DNA of 64,000 bases, taken from contig CM114272.1 in assembly GCA_050084515.1 (NCBI GenBank), positions 29,326,001 through 29,390,000 of the forward strand, read 5' to 3'. The stretch comes from Blasia pusilla (lineage: Eukaryota > Marchantiophyta > Marchantiopsida > Blasiales). Under the pieces are notes generated by a model. It made no database searches, was not told the DNA's origin, and saw only the letters and a list, made by a program, of their open reading frames with translations. Shown piece after piece: positions 12,458 through 23,887 of this stretch (its first letter is position 1; each line of letters begins with the position of its first letter). Both the position numbers and the translations under genes were made by a program.

Positions 12458-13150
12458 ATGCTTCTAAAGGGACGGGCAACTGGAGCTGAGAAAGTTCTGG
12501 ACCTTGTGCGTTCTTACCTATCAGGTCCTACGAAAATTCCAACCATTTCAGGCTATCTCTACTGCATCACCGTTAGAGATGATAGGTCAAGACTTTCAGT
12601 AGTCCATATATTGAAGCATAAATCTGATACCTTTGAGTGCTTCAAGGTATACAAAGGTGTCGTTGAATCAATGCATTCAAAGGCGATCCAGACATTAAGA
12701 ACTGATAATGGAGGAGAGTACGAGTCTAGTGATCTTATGACTTTCTGTAAAGAGCATAATGTTCAGAGTCAGTACACAATGCCTCATACTCAGCAGAATG
12801 GTGTTGCTTAGAGGAAGAACAGAACCATCAAAGATAAAGTTATATCCATGCTACATGAGTCTGGATGAAAAGAGTTTTTCCGAGGAGAAGCCTTGAACAC
12901 TGCATTCTATCTGCAGAACAGAACCCCTACAAAAGCTATTAAGGAGAGGGAGACACCATTGAGTCACAGACTGGTAGAAAACCAGATCTTACTCACCTCT
13001 GAAGGTTTGGGTGTCTGGCCCATGTTCAGAATTAGTCTAAAAGAAGTAAGTTAGACTTGAAGGCTGAGGAGTGTATTCTTCTTGGTTGTGGGGAAGAAAG
13101 TAAGTCTCATGGATTTCAAGGGAAAAGAGTTTGGATAATTATTGTAGATA
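12458..13150 (+). pseudogene. copia integrase remnant
   Basis: The integrase core is clear: DDRSR, LKHKSDTFE, LRTDNGGEY and the C-terminal HTQQNGVA. The next codon, which normally encodes the catalytic glutamate of the DDE triad (NGVAERKNR), is TAG at 12809-12811. RKNRTIKDK follows directly in the same frame. Downstream, EECILLGCGEESK near 13060 matches the integrase C-terminal (GKE-type) region. The product cannot be active. Confidence 0.75.
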
Positions 13151-13311
13151 GGAATGTAATTTGCCAAGAAACTCTCAAATCCCCTTTACGCCCAGCAGTT
13201 GTCTTTTCTGATTCTGATTCTGAAATTAAATCAGTAACAATCCCAACCAGGAAAAGGGTGGGATCGCTTCCACCCCCTGTGTTGCCTATCTCCGTCCCTG
13301 TTACATGACCT

Positions 13312-14640
13312 GTGATTCAGCCTTTGAGGACTGGTCAAAATCAGTCTCATCCTACAGGGATTTCACAGGTGGAAGCAATTTCTCCAATTTCCGCTGGAGT
13401 CAGCAGCAATAGTGACAAAGTGGGAGGAACTCAGACTCTGAATTTGCCTAAGCATACCACATCTCCGAAAACCCATTCTAGGAGAGGTAGAAAAAAGGCT
13501 GATGCACCTCAGAAGCCCTTTATCTCGGATCTTCCTGGTCCAAGGAGGATTACCAGAGAGGAAATCTGTTCCCACTATGACACTGCCACCAGTAGCACCA
13601 AACATGGAGCTATGTTTGCCTCAAAAGGGGGGATTACTGAAGATCGGATTTCACTCTCAGATGCTTGAAGAAGACCTGATGCAGAGGAATGGATGGAAGA
13701 AAATTCAGCAATCAGAAAGAGGCACTTTACATAGTAAAGCATTTACTCAGTTCAGAATTTGAAATGTCAGATCTGGGCCTTGGCATGAAAATTTTGAGAA
13801 ACAGAAAGGAGGGATGAATTAAGTTGAGTGAAAGGAAATACATTCTGAAGAGGTTTTAAATGGATGATTGTAAACCTGTCAATAACCGTAAGCGAGCTTG
13901 ACAAAAGTTCAGATGGTTGTTCAGAGTGTGAAGAATACAAGGCAGATATGGCTGACGTCCCATATCAGAGTGCTTTAGGAAGTCTGATGTGGGCTACTAT
14001 TTGCACTAGCCCTGACCTGGCTTTTGCAGTAAGCACCAGAACTCAATTTATGCACAATTCAGGAAGGTGTCTTTGGACAGCAGTCAAGAGGGTGATGAGA
14101 TACCTCAAAGGAGCTGCTAAAGTTGGAATCAAGTATCAAAGATCAAAGGAAGGTATGATTCTTCCTGGTTATTCTGATGCAGGCTGGGCTGGAGAGTTTG
14201 ATTCCAGGAAATCCACTTAGGGATCCACTTAGGGAATGGTCTTCTATTCAGCAATGCCAGTATCAGCCGGACTTTCACGTTACAGAGTGTTGGTTTGTTC
14301 AAGTACTGAAGCTGAGTATGCTGAACTTTTGAAGGCAGCAGCGGAAGATGTGTGGTTGAAGAATCTGCTCAGTAATGTCACCTGTGCTCAGGAACCAATC
14401 ACCAATAATTCAGTACGATAATCAGAGTTCTATAGCTTTGTTGAGTGCCAAAAGGTTTCATGATAGGATGAAACATGTTGAAATACATCATCGTTTTGTT
14501 TGAGACAAGGTGACCGATGGAGAAATCCAAGTGAAGCCTTGTTCGATGGAAGTGATGGTCACAGACAGTTTTAATAAGGCACTTCCAGGACCCAAGCATC
14601 ATCAACATTGTTTGAGTTTGGGACTTGATTAGTTTTAAAT
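13312..14640 (+). pseudogene. copia RT fragment and RNase H remnant
   Basis: Near 13655-13730 the very start of RT is visible (RRPDAEEWMEE). The sequence then jumps at about 13745 to a late-RT motif (EFEMSDLGLG), so the polymerase core including YVDD is missing. 13864-14220 carries the connection region and RNase H start (VPYQSALGSLMW, YSDAGWAGEFDSRKS). A short duplicated ATCCACTTAGGG containing a stop follows. 14236-14421 continues with SSTEAEYAEL. The end, near 14600, has KALPGPKH. Confidence 0.7.
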
Positions 14641-15030
14641 TAGAACTGAGTGTCGGAAGTTCAGGTGTGAACATGACATTTGTAGTGACTAGTTCATTAT
14701 TTGCTGTAACAGTGTGGACCATTCATGGAATGAGTTCATAGAGTGGCAAACCGTTTCTCAACCATCCGCAGGTTGTAGAAAGAGACCAAGGGGTTCCTTT
14801 AGGATGCATTACGGCAGCAGCTCACTTTTCTGTAGATGGATCCAGATCTGTTGGTGGTTGGCGAATCAGGGAGCAGGATTGGAGTTCACATTACTTACAA
14901 GTGCAGCACATTTCAGCATTCAGTATAGACTACCGAACAGAATGATGAACTCTGATGTTTGTCTGCTTTAGTGACAACCATTGGGATTGAATTTAAACTG
15001 GTTTATCTGGTTTGCTTCCTCACCAGCTTT

Positions 15031-15094
15031 GGCTGATACTTTTTGGAAAGTATCGGCCAAATATGGCTTACCACGGCCGGGTGGTAAGCCATAT
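15031..15094. other. Two adjacent perfect or near-perfect hairpins
   Basis: Hairpin one has arms GGCTGATACTTT (15031-15042) and AAAGTATCGGCC (15047-15058), a 12-bp stem with one G-T pair and a 4-nt loop. Two bases later hairpin two has arms ATATGGCTTACCAC (15061-15074) and GTGGTAAGCCATAT (15081-15094), a 14-bp perfect stem with loop GGCCGG. No gene overlaps. The role is unknown. Confidence 0.85.
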
Positions 15095-15205
15095 TGGCTT
15101 TCATTAATACACATGGCCCTTCCAGAGGAGAAATTGTGATGTGATCCTGATTCGTCTGGTTTGCCTCGTCACCAGCTATGGCTAATACTTTTTAGAAAGG
15201 TCCTG

Positions 15206-15424
15206 CTAGAAAAAACCTCCTGATGTGCACAACATCCTATATTCTCCTAGTCTTCCCAAATATTTCCAAAGGGGGAACTTCATCTTTGCAGCTGCGTGGT
15301 CACGTTTTGGACTTGGCGATTTTGTCCCCAGCTTACTCAGGTCCAAGCTCATGAGGGCTGTCAGTGCCACCTCTCTTGATGCAATGGAAAAGTCCAAAGG
15401 AAACCTTTTCGGTCTTTGATTCAT
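15206..15424 (-). pseudogene. Minus-strand frame conserved between repeats R1 and R2
   Basis: This 72-codon frame includes NQRPKRFPLDF, VALTALMSLDLSK and AAAKMKFPLWK. Copy R1 gives RPKR, VALTALVDLSK and AAAKIELPLWK in the same strand and phase. The ALM/ALV length difference is a 6-nt indel that keeps the frame. That pattern suggests descent from real coding sequence. Extending upstream on the minus strand gives CKDFPSAHDGTAQVHE, and beyond it a GAG|GTGAGAT donor-like site present in both copies. Another conserved minus-strand stretch in R2 (near 15900) reads EKHVSTHEGEDKRDQEK. The family is not recognised. Confidence 0.35.
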
Positions 15425-16210
15425 AATTTCATGGACCTGTGCTGTTCCATCATGAGCAGATGGAAAATCCTTGCAGCTCCGAGAGTTGGTATCTCACCTC
15501 TCCCCTCTTCTGGGTTCTTGTGCCAACTCCATTTATTTGGTTCCTACACTCCTTGCATGATAAAGTATTTTAACACTTTTTATGTTATTTCGAAAGCATC
15601 AATTAAAAAAAAACCTCATTCTCCTTTAGGAGCTTCAACTCTGACATAATGTTCTTGTTTTGGTGCATGATCCCAAATTCAGATTGTCCAGTCTCTACAC
15701 TTTTTCTTTGCTTATCCCTTATGAAACTCAGTTCATAGGAGGAACTTCGAGGATGGAGCTAGGAGAGATGTGAAGTGCTAATCCTTTCTGTTAGTTGGCT
15801 TCTTTCGATCTTGCACACTTGTAGACTCCTTTTCAACTACTTTATGTGGCAAGGAACTCAGGCTTTCAGCCAAGCTCTCAAGCTTTTCTTGGTCCCTTTT
15901 ATCCTCTCCTTCATGAGTTGACACATGTTTCTCAGAATTCTTGAAACAAAACAGTTATCATGAAGCAGCAAGAATATCAGGTCTTCTACCGGTTATGCAC
16001 CTTGTATTAGATCTCAACAAATTTAACCAGGGGAATCCTTGTTTGGCAACGTGCCTGAAGTTCAAGTTCAGAAAGAGCAGCAACCTACTCTGAAGTTGCT
16101 AAGGCTGGAATTACCAGGAGTGTGAATGCAGCGACTTAAGAATTGGGAGAGCTCACAAAGTAATACAGGAGTGTGGGAGAAATAATTCAAACCTTCGTCT
16201 TCTGATTGCA
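15256..16210. repeat. Right copy (R2) of the 0.9-kb direct repeat
   Basis: Same orientation as 8777-9675, with similarity from a TTTCCAAAGGGGGA core at the left to CTTCTGATTGCA at the right. It holds an extra insertion of about 100 bp near 15560-15660 that is missing in R1. It lies 0.6 kb past the end of copia pol. It could be a 3' LTR, or a duplicated host-gene segment into which the copia element fell. The shared minus-strand frame favours the second. Confidence 0.7.
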
Positions 16211-16896
16211 TAAGTATTGACCGTCTCACAATAGTAAGGAGTTAATATTTTGAATCACAAAAGTATGGAGTTAATAGGTCTACTCAAAGCTAATAGGATG
16301 TAAGTCTGTTTGTCTGTGTGCCAGTCCATCGGTCGATCTGTCCTCCAACTCCTCTGTCCCAACAGATGGACAGTAAGTCTGCTCCTCGCCTCCCACCCTC
16401 TCTCCGGGCAGTCTTGTTCGAGCTATTTTTATTTATTTTTTGGTTTTTATCTCTTGATTTTATTTTGAGATAGGAGTTCTGAATGGAGCAGGCTGTCTCA
16501 CGACAGGATAACAGATCGTGAACAGAGGAGTACTAACATAGTGTTACAAAGGAAGGCTGAATTCAAAGTAACGCAGTGTTCAACATTGAAGGCTAAATTC
16601 AAAGTAACTTCTATTGATCACCACAGCACTTGCATCCATGGATCCTTGCCTCCATCAATGTATTTAAGAAAATCGCCACCTCAATGCTGGGCTACTGATG
16701 ATCCCTGTTTCCTCCTTGCCGCAGATGGGAAGAGTGATAGATCATGGACTTGTACACCTACTTAGAAGGGGATGCTCGTGATGCTGGAATTTTGCCTCAT
16801 GTAGATGGATGCTGTCATGGCTCCCAAAACATGATGAGGTCTGCAAACAGAAAAGTGGAGAGTTAGCGTTTTTAAATTACAGTGGAGACAGAGGTG

Positions 16897-18776
16897 ATGG
16901 ACTGGAAGAAGCCCTCAGGACACCAGTATGGGTTGCAGGTGAAGATCTTAGCCCCTACAGCAAAGAAGCTCCATCTGAAGAAACTGCTGCACTTTTCATC
17001 AGATGACAATACACATGGTGACTACAATGTGGAAGATGACATTGTGAGATAGGAGATCAAGAAACAATCTGCGCGCGAGGTATTTGTAATCCAATAACCT
17101 CTGCATAGTAAGCACTTTCTAGCATCCTGGTTGACTCACCAAGTGATGATGTGGCAAATGTTGTAGCGAATTTTTGGTTGATTCAAATACACTTTTATGC
17201 CTGCTCACTGATTGGGCAGTGCTGGTATTCTTGAACGTGTTCTATACCCTTATGGATAGATGGTATAGTGACATTCAGTTGTCTGCTGTATGGAAATCAT
17301 TGCCCACCATACTTGAATTTAGTGAGCGCTTGCTGTCAAGGCTTCACAGAATATGGACCCAAGTTCACTAGACTGGAGGCACTGTTACGAAGATGTAGAG
17401 CATGATGGATTCTCAAGTTTGAAAACAGAGGGAGCTGAGAATCCTCTAAGAAGCTCAGATGAGTCTGTACTTTTTCTGTTTAGTTTTCAACAAAGATGGA
17501 AAACGCAAACAATAGACAGAAAGTCCTAATATACGGTATTGAGCAAGTTTGCACTTTGCAGTTACTCGTGTCGTGACCAAAATGATGGCGACGAGATGTA
17601 TTTCCAAGTACTTTTGGGATTCTTTCAAGAACCAGAATGGTGACTGATTGGAGTGAAACCGATGCAGGTGGAGTTGCAGCATAAACAGGTCCTAGAGCAG
17701 GCTGCCCTTGCATTCGATTATGATTGTGTTTATGATGAAATGAGAGACAAACAAGCTCAATCTATTCATGAGGATTAGGGAAAACGAGAGGTATTTTCAC
17801 CATAGAACCAGAAGCGGAAGGCATTGTTGTGTATTTGTGAGAAGTAGTCTACAAGCATGGTCAATGCAATCCTGATTGGGTCTTTCTCTTCTCATATGTT
17901 GTCTCCAAACTTCTTCCCAATTTTTCAAATCTGATGAGCAATCAATTGTGATCTGATGAATACAGAAGCCCCACAGTGCTGAAGTAAATCTCTAACAATC
18001 CACAAATCCTGACATTCATGACACAATCCTACTAATCTAGGGAATGAATTCAGCTAGATTAGTGCGATAGTGTCATGACTGTTCAAGGTGGTGACCTCAG
18101 TCAGTGCATAACCTTATGGTTTCTCAACTCTTTCTAGATTCTACAAGTGGAAGCTATCTTTTTCAAGGTTGCACCAAATAGAACCACAGTAAGGATCGTT
18201 ATTCTTTCTCTTTGAACTGAGGCTCTAGCACAACCTAACCAGGGTGCAGGGTCACTGGTCGCAAGTCTACAACAGGCACTACGCAATGAGCAGAGTCTCT
18301 GAAGTGAGCTAGAGATTGTAGTAGAGGAAGGAGTTTCTTGGTTGAACCTGGAACCTCTACACCAGCACTCTGTATGGTCAGCATTTACACTATATGATAG
18401 TCTCACTCCCCTCATATGGAGCTTTCTTCACTTTTTCCTCTGTCAACACCCAACCCTGTCTCTAGCATTGTACAACCAGGGGGCAGAGTCTTTGGTCACA
18501 AGGCTATAACATGCTCTACTCAATGAATTCCGTCGCGTTGAAGTCACTGTAGGTAAGGTTGGGCTCCAAAACATCTTCTGACTTCACCAATATGTGAATT
18601 TTTGTAGGTATCAAAGAAAGGTGATGTGAGTGACTTTTACCGCAATGGGCTGAATAAAAATGTGGCATTTGGTGCCAACGAGGGGAAAATACTTCCAGAA
18701 GCTGAACATGTCAGATCTGGGAGAGAAGTAGCTGACAAAGAAACACCAAAGGAGAGAGGTATACCTGACGACTAGA
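16897..18776 (+). pseudogene. Broken NSRP1/CCDC55-like (DUF2040) gene
   Basis: Three exons in phase 0 can be read. Exon A, 16897-17079, starts ATG GAC TGG and contains YGLQVKILAPTAKK, an acidic patch, then EIKKQSARE before a GT donor. Exon B, 17668-17790, after GATGCAG, has EQAALAFDYDCVYDEMRDK. Exon C, from 18608 after TTTGTAG, has VSKKGDVSDFYRNGLNKNVAF. These match the known order in nuclear speckle splicing regulatory protein 1-like proteins: N-terminal YGLQ, then FDYDxVYDEM, then DxSDFYxN-KNVAFGA. That family acts in nuclear speckles on alternative splicing. Exons A and B each contain an in-frame TAG. The central block carrying the family's RKPxYI motif is absent, replaced by a dispersed repeat. 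A further open stretch at about 18815-18990 (NDDLETSLAEESVQHKHQ) may be the degraded C-terminus. Confidence 0.7.
18224..18540. repeat. Dispersed repeat with an internal duplication, related to 58.5 kb
   Basis: 18386-18540 (CTCATATGGAGCTTTCTTCA, then an accession of CACAAGGCTATAACATGC) aligns in the same orientation with 58554-58700 (CTCATATGGCACCTTCTTCA, CAAGGCTACGACAAGC). A second partial copy of the CCAGGGTGCAG...CTACAACAGGCACTAC part lies at 18224-18300, about 245 bp upstream. It sits inside the broken NSRP1-like gene. No coding capacity is supported. Confidence 0.5.
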
Positions 18777-19063
18777 TCAAGGGAATCAAGAGGGTTTTCT
18801 TAGAACTTATAGAAAGAACGACAATGATGATTTGGAGACTAGTCTTGCAGAGGAGTCTGTCCAACACAAGCATCAAGTCGCCAATGGAGTAGTTGTGCCA
18901 ACAGCGAGCTCTCCACACATTCCTGTGAAGGCTGCTACAAACGTTTCTGGTGCGCCAGCTGTGAATGATGTCTATTCAAAATACACTCTGTGAAGGCGGA
19001 CAGTGAGAGGTACTCTACACGGAAGAAGTAAGGAACTGCACTGTGATCACATGTCAAGTACAT

Positions 19064-19133
19064 CCATTGCAAAATGAAGGCACTTCATTTTGCAATGGTA
19101 ACACTTGGCCTTCACGACTCAGGCCAAGTGTTA
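19064..19133. other. Two abutting perfect hairpins
   Basis: Hairpin one: CCATTGCAAAATGAAG (19064-19079), loop GCA, CTTCATTTTGCAATGG (19083-19098), a perfect 16-bp stem. Hairpin two starts at the next base: TAACACTTGGCC (19099-19110), 11-nt loop, GGCCAAGTGTTA (19122-19133), a perfect 12-bp stem. The pair-of-hairpins plan resembles 15031-15094 but the sequence differs. Confidence 0.9.
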
Positions 19134-19299
19134 TCAGGGGCACAGTATTTGCAGCTTCCAATTTGTGTAGTTGCTGCAAATCTCCATCACATACAGCAAT
19201 CCACTGGTTGAAAGTGTACAATTTTGAAGCAAACATGCCATCCCAAAATTCACTTATGGAGATGAAAGTCTGGGAATAGAATGGCTGCAATAGGAGCGT

Positions 19300-22200
19300 G
19301 GGCTAGTGCATGCTTCGTTGACAGTTCAATAATCAAAGAGCAGCCTAGAGATTCCCTGGGGAGAATGAGATCGGTCATCAGTAAACACCCCATTCTATCA
19401 GCATAATGAATCATGGTAAGCTACTGGAGTGTTAAATTGTTTATTTCACAACCAGTCAATAGTTCCTCCTTTGAAAATTAGTCGCTTTATCTTCCTCTGT
19501 TCTTATTGTCCAATGCATTACGCGTTTTCCTTGGACTGCTCCGATGGATGCCATTAGGCAAATTGATATCTCCCAAGTAACCTTACCCAACCACTTCTAT
19601 TTATGTTTGGGGAACAGATCTCATAGTTAATGTTCTGTTTCTTGATCTCCTGGTTATTTATTAGGATGACTCGTCGAAAGTGTGGCGATGAAAAAATCCA
19701 AAATCCTCATTGCAGGTCCTAATTCTTTGGAGAGCTCCTACTGAAGCTCCGTGAGCGAAAGTTCCATCACCAAGCATCGATTTTCCTTACATTCAGTACC
19801 AAACGGTCTTTCTGGTACTCATTGAGAAGCATGGAAGGCGACTTGCAAGCTTCACAGATATGATCACTTTCAAAATGAGGACTTCTTTATGATTTTTCTT
19901 GGATATCTATGATATGCAGTCCACTATGGTCAATTTATGTGCAGAGCAATCATTCTTCTTGTGGCAATTGATCTTAAGGGGAAACACACAAACGATAAGA
20001 TATTTGGACTCCAATATAAAAGAGAAAAATTAATAACTATGATGAAGTATCATGACCTCTTAAGAGAAAGGCACGTCTCAAAAATTATCCATGTGGAGTA
20101 GGGCCCTACAAAGGTTGAAGAGGTTGGGTATTGTGTGGTCAGGTCTCTTTTGTTTGCTTGTCATCTTTTGTATTGCATGTGTTTATGAGCTTCAATGAAT
20201 ATATGAAATGAAAACGAGGAACACCATATACACAAGTCTATGTCTGATCAATCCTTAGAATATGGTTTAGTGATTGAATTGGTTTCAGTGTGCACATAGA
20301 GAGGTAGTATGTTATGATTAGTTAAATATATGGCACGGATCTGAATGGGGATCGAGGAAGTGAGTCATGAGCGCGGGTCAAAAGAAGAGAGATCTCGATT
20401 TGACATGTGGGAAATCGAAACCTAATTAACTAGTCGCAAGATTTGCCATGAGGCCAACACTAGTCAAGACGAGTGTTCTTTTTGAGACTAACTTTATTAG
20501 AAAGGGGTCTAGCTACTTGCAAGGTTAAAGGCTAGGCAAGATAGGTAGAAAACCCATGAGCAAGAAATCAGATAGACAGAGTCATAAAGATGTGCGAGAC
20601 ATCATAAGGCTAGTAATGAAATGCAAAGGGTGATAAGACAATCGTAAGATGCTGAATGGAGGGAGTTATGCTATGAGATGTACGAAATTCAAATGGAAAT
20701 TCCAAGATGAGGTTGGGGAAGTCAGGATGGGTGGAATTCGTCAAGAGATTCCTCTAAGTCATATTGGGGATAAACTAGTCATACGAGATTACATGAGAAG
20801 TAAATCATGCTTAAGTCATAGGCAAAAACCAAAGGTTCGTGGATGATGGGAAAGATGGGGTTTCCATCCTTCTTTATTTGCACAATTTTTTTCCACCATC
20901 TTAACACACCACAAGCATCATTGAACCATAAAGCGTTTGATTTTCTAGAGCTAATAATGTCCAAATATTATAGTAAAAGAAGAAGAAGAATAAAAAGGCT
21001 TTCTTATAGAAAATCATATTACACCGACATAAAAGGAATCTTCACTTCCAAAAGTCTTGTGGGCATGTGGAAAGTTTTTTGTTTTCTTTGGGATTACTAC
21101 AAACTTTAAAGGTGTTGGAGCTTTCTTTGCCCAAGTCATTTCAACACTTAAATCTTTTATTTAAATGGATGGACACTTTTGGACACGAGGCGTCCATTTT
21201 TGGACGCTTATCTTCAAATTTGACACAAATTTGACGCTTATCTAAATATTGAGCTCCAAGTAGAGACTTGTTCAAGGTCCATTGGGCAATTGAGATTGCG
21301 AGTGCACAAGCACTATTTGAAGTTCCTAGACAATTAAGGAAGTTTGTCACAAGTCTTGAGGGATTTACCTTTGTTGGGTTGTGAGGGGTTAGAATGGTTT
21401 ATGAACTCTCATATGATTATTGATCTTGAGGGTTGACCAAAGACCTCATGACCCAAACTATGGCTAATGCTAGCGTGTTTAGTTGCATATCAATAATGAG
21501 AGTGAGACTCGATGAACGCAAGCTTCTACAATACAAAATATTGGCATTCAAGAGAGTATGTGCATAACCAGTATGCAGCCCTTTGGTAAGGGTGGGAGGG
21601 AGACACATTTGTAGTTTGTACAAACCACCAGTTTGTATACCAAGTACATTAGATTACGAGAAGTTTTTGGGACAAGAAAAAATTGCATGGGAGGATAGGA
21701 CCACTACTTATGTATACCAAGAATGCAAGTTGTGGAACCAGAGAATAAGAGGGAGGGGATTTATCTGTCCGTAGGATTTGTATACGAAGGGAGGGGAAGT
21801 TGAGAATAGGAGGGAGAGGATTTATATGTTTGTATATGAGGAGAGGGTACGACGGGATTGTTAATGGATTTCGATCTTTGTGACTCGTGTGATTAATAAT
21901 TTGAGACAACATCTCATGTGAAGAGTTCCATGCCATTTGTAGAAGAATTCTTGGGATTGTGATTAGAGGAGCAAAAATCCATTAACAACGATGGAAACAC
22001 TTGTTTGGAGGCCATGTCAATCTCACAAGGTCAAAATCGTTAGTCCAAAAATCTAATGCACATGTAGCAAATCCATCGATCGTTGGTTCTCTTAAATCTT
22101 GCACATTTTACCTTTTATAAAATTTTTTGGTCTATGATTTCATTCGCCTTGGTAGACAACATGAAGAAGATCAAACAAATCTTGAAACTTTCATCAAATT

Positions 22201-23470
22201 TTGATCCAACGATAATCGGATAAAAGTTATTGAATAGTGAGTCAAAAAAATTTGTTTATGCTTGAGAGAAAAAGTAGAACTCCAATTCTAGTTTTTTCAA
22301 ATCCTTGGAAATTGAATTTTTTTCTATAATATGTTTATAAATTTTCATAATGGGAGAGAAATTGGACCGGAGCAACTAATTTGCATAAAAGTTCAAGATC
22401 AAGAATTTCGTTTTGGGCCACAAATTGTGGAATCTCATGACAAGTGATAAACCAATCCTACATGAGACACCTCCAACTTAGAGGTCATGAAGAAAATGAC
22501 ATAATATTTAAAATTTGGATATGATTGTGCATGTTAGATTCAATGTCACAATCACAAATATGTAAGGGACACCAACGCCTTTTAGCTTCCCGTGGACTAG
22601 AAATCTAACTCAACACTAGACCAGATCCAATTAAAATTTACATTCCTCTTAGAGTGTTGTGAGTTACGTCTTACAAATACACATTGCTAACGTACAAACA
22701 TCACTTGTCTTCAATACATATCTAAGATCCATCTATCATGTGAATCCTATAACATATGCATACAAACAAATGAACACACCACCTAATGATATAGAGCTGA
22801 AGGGTAACACTTTTTAATGTTCAAGCATTATATTCATCCCAAATGTGGTTGAAATACACCACGTATACAAATATTACTTTCCACAAAGACATGTGAAAAA
22901 AAAAACACAACAAAGATATACAAATGTGTGATCCCAACATGAATCCTAGTCCACTCTTAGCTCAAGAGACTCTAGACTTAATACATTAGCATAGCCTTGC
23001 TGCAATGTACGAGGGATCCATCTCTCAAGGTTTGATATCTAATTAAAGAAGGGTTTTAAATGAGCATCCTTAAGGATATACCCTCCTTGTGCAACTTCAT
23101 GGTACACAAGTCACCCTCTAACAACAATTCACCATCAACCTTGAGTATGCTATGTACCCACCCTCAACTACAACTACATCTATACCTAATCCCTTAATAA
23201 AAGAGGAAACGAATTTTCAACAAAGAAAGATCTCTTGCAAGAGGTTATCCCTCTAATGCCACTTTCTTTAATCCTCATAGACTAAAACAAAACCACTTCA
23301 TACGTGACACATAGTAAAGTGCCACTTAACATCAAAGGGAAGGGTGACATGGCTACATATGTTATGTTTAAGGTGTTACGTTATAGTGATCTCTTAAAAT
23401 CAAGACCACAAACGATCCCTCTAAGCCTCAATGTAAGCTTACATCCATCACTCCCTATAATCATGATAAT
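19300..23470. other. AT-rich region without a supported gene
   Basis: No domain, RNA gene or LTR pair seen. 21170-21240 holds a short internally repetitive patch built on GGACACTTTTGGACACG/GGACGCTTATC. The open frames here are short and compositionally non-coding. Confidence 0.55.
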
Positions 23471-23677
23471 AGCTGGCGAGTGCTATGCATAGCTGATCTT
23501 AAAATTTTAAAAAGCCTCCGCTCCTCATTTCCCTTCCTCCTTTGTTTTAATTGTATCCTCTTAATTGAACTCCCTCTCTTAAATTGACATGTGTCAACAC
23601 CATAAGAACCCACAGAGGATAGGTGTCAACACATGATGAGGGTTTCCTCTAACCCCATCCTCTTTTAATTATATAGA
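23471..23677 (-). mobile_element. Mini-Helitron, minus strand
   Basis: Read on the minus strand it starts at 23677 with TCTATATAATTAAAAGAGG and ATGGGGTTAGAGGAAACC, nearly the same as the plus-strand unit at 6400. Near its other end is GCTATGCATAGC (23482-23493), a perfect 12-bp palindrome about 10 bp before a CTAT, probably a mutated CTAG terminus. Its size is close to that of the units at 6 kb, so it looks like the same family inserted in the opposite orientation. Confidence 0.5.
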
Positions 23678-23887
23678 AGAGTCTATGGACTCACGCACTT
23701 GCAGGAAATTCAATAACCACTCGCAATTATAATTGTACTAGGATTGAAAAACTACTTGCAAATGATAAATGACACGTGATTATATATCTCTACCCTTTCA
23801 CTTCTCATTTTCTTACAATAGTAAACATAAAACAAGTTCGCTGTAACTATCTACTAATCGGTCTCACTAAATTCAATAATTACTCTT

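Larger units (their letters stand above)
11066..14640 (+). mobile_element. Decayed Ty1/copia retrotransposon internal region
   Basis: Domains occur in copia order on the plus strand: gag with a damaged zinc knuckle, protease, integrase, a remnant of RT, then RNase H. Integrase before RT marks the copia superfamily. Many stops and frameshifts separate the pieces, and most of RT is deleted. LTRs are not clearly identifiable. The element is non-functional and old. Confidence 0.85.

Noticed and set aside
8777-16210. R1 and R2 as the LTRs of the copia element
   Set aside because: Not excluded, but gag starts 1.4 kb after R1, no primer-binding site follows R1, no purine tract directly precedes R2, and both copies share a minus-strand frame.
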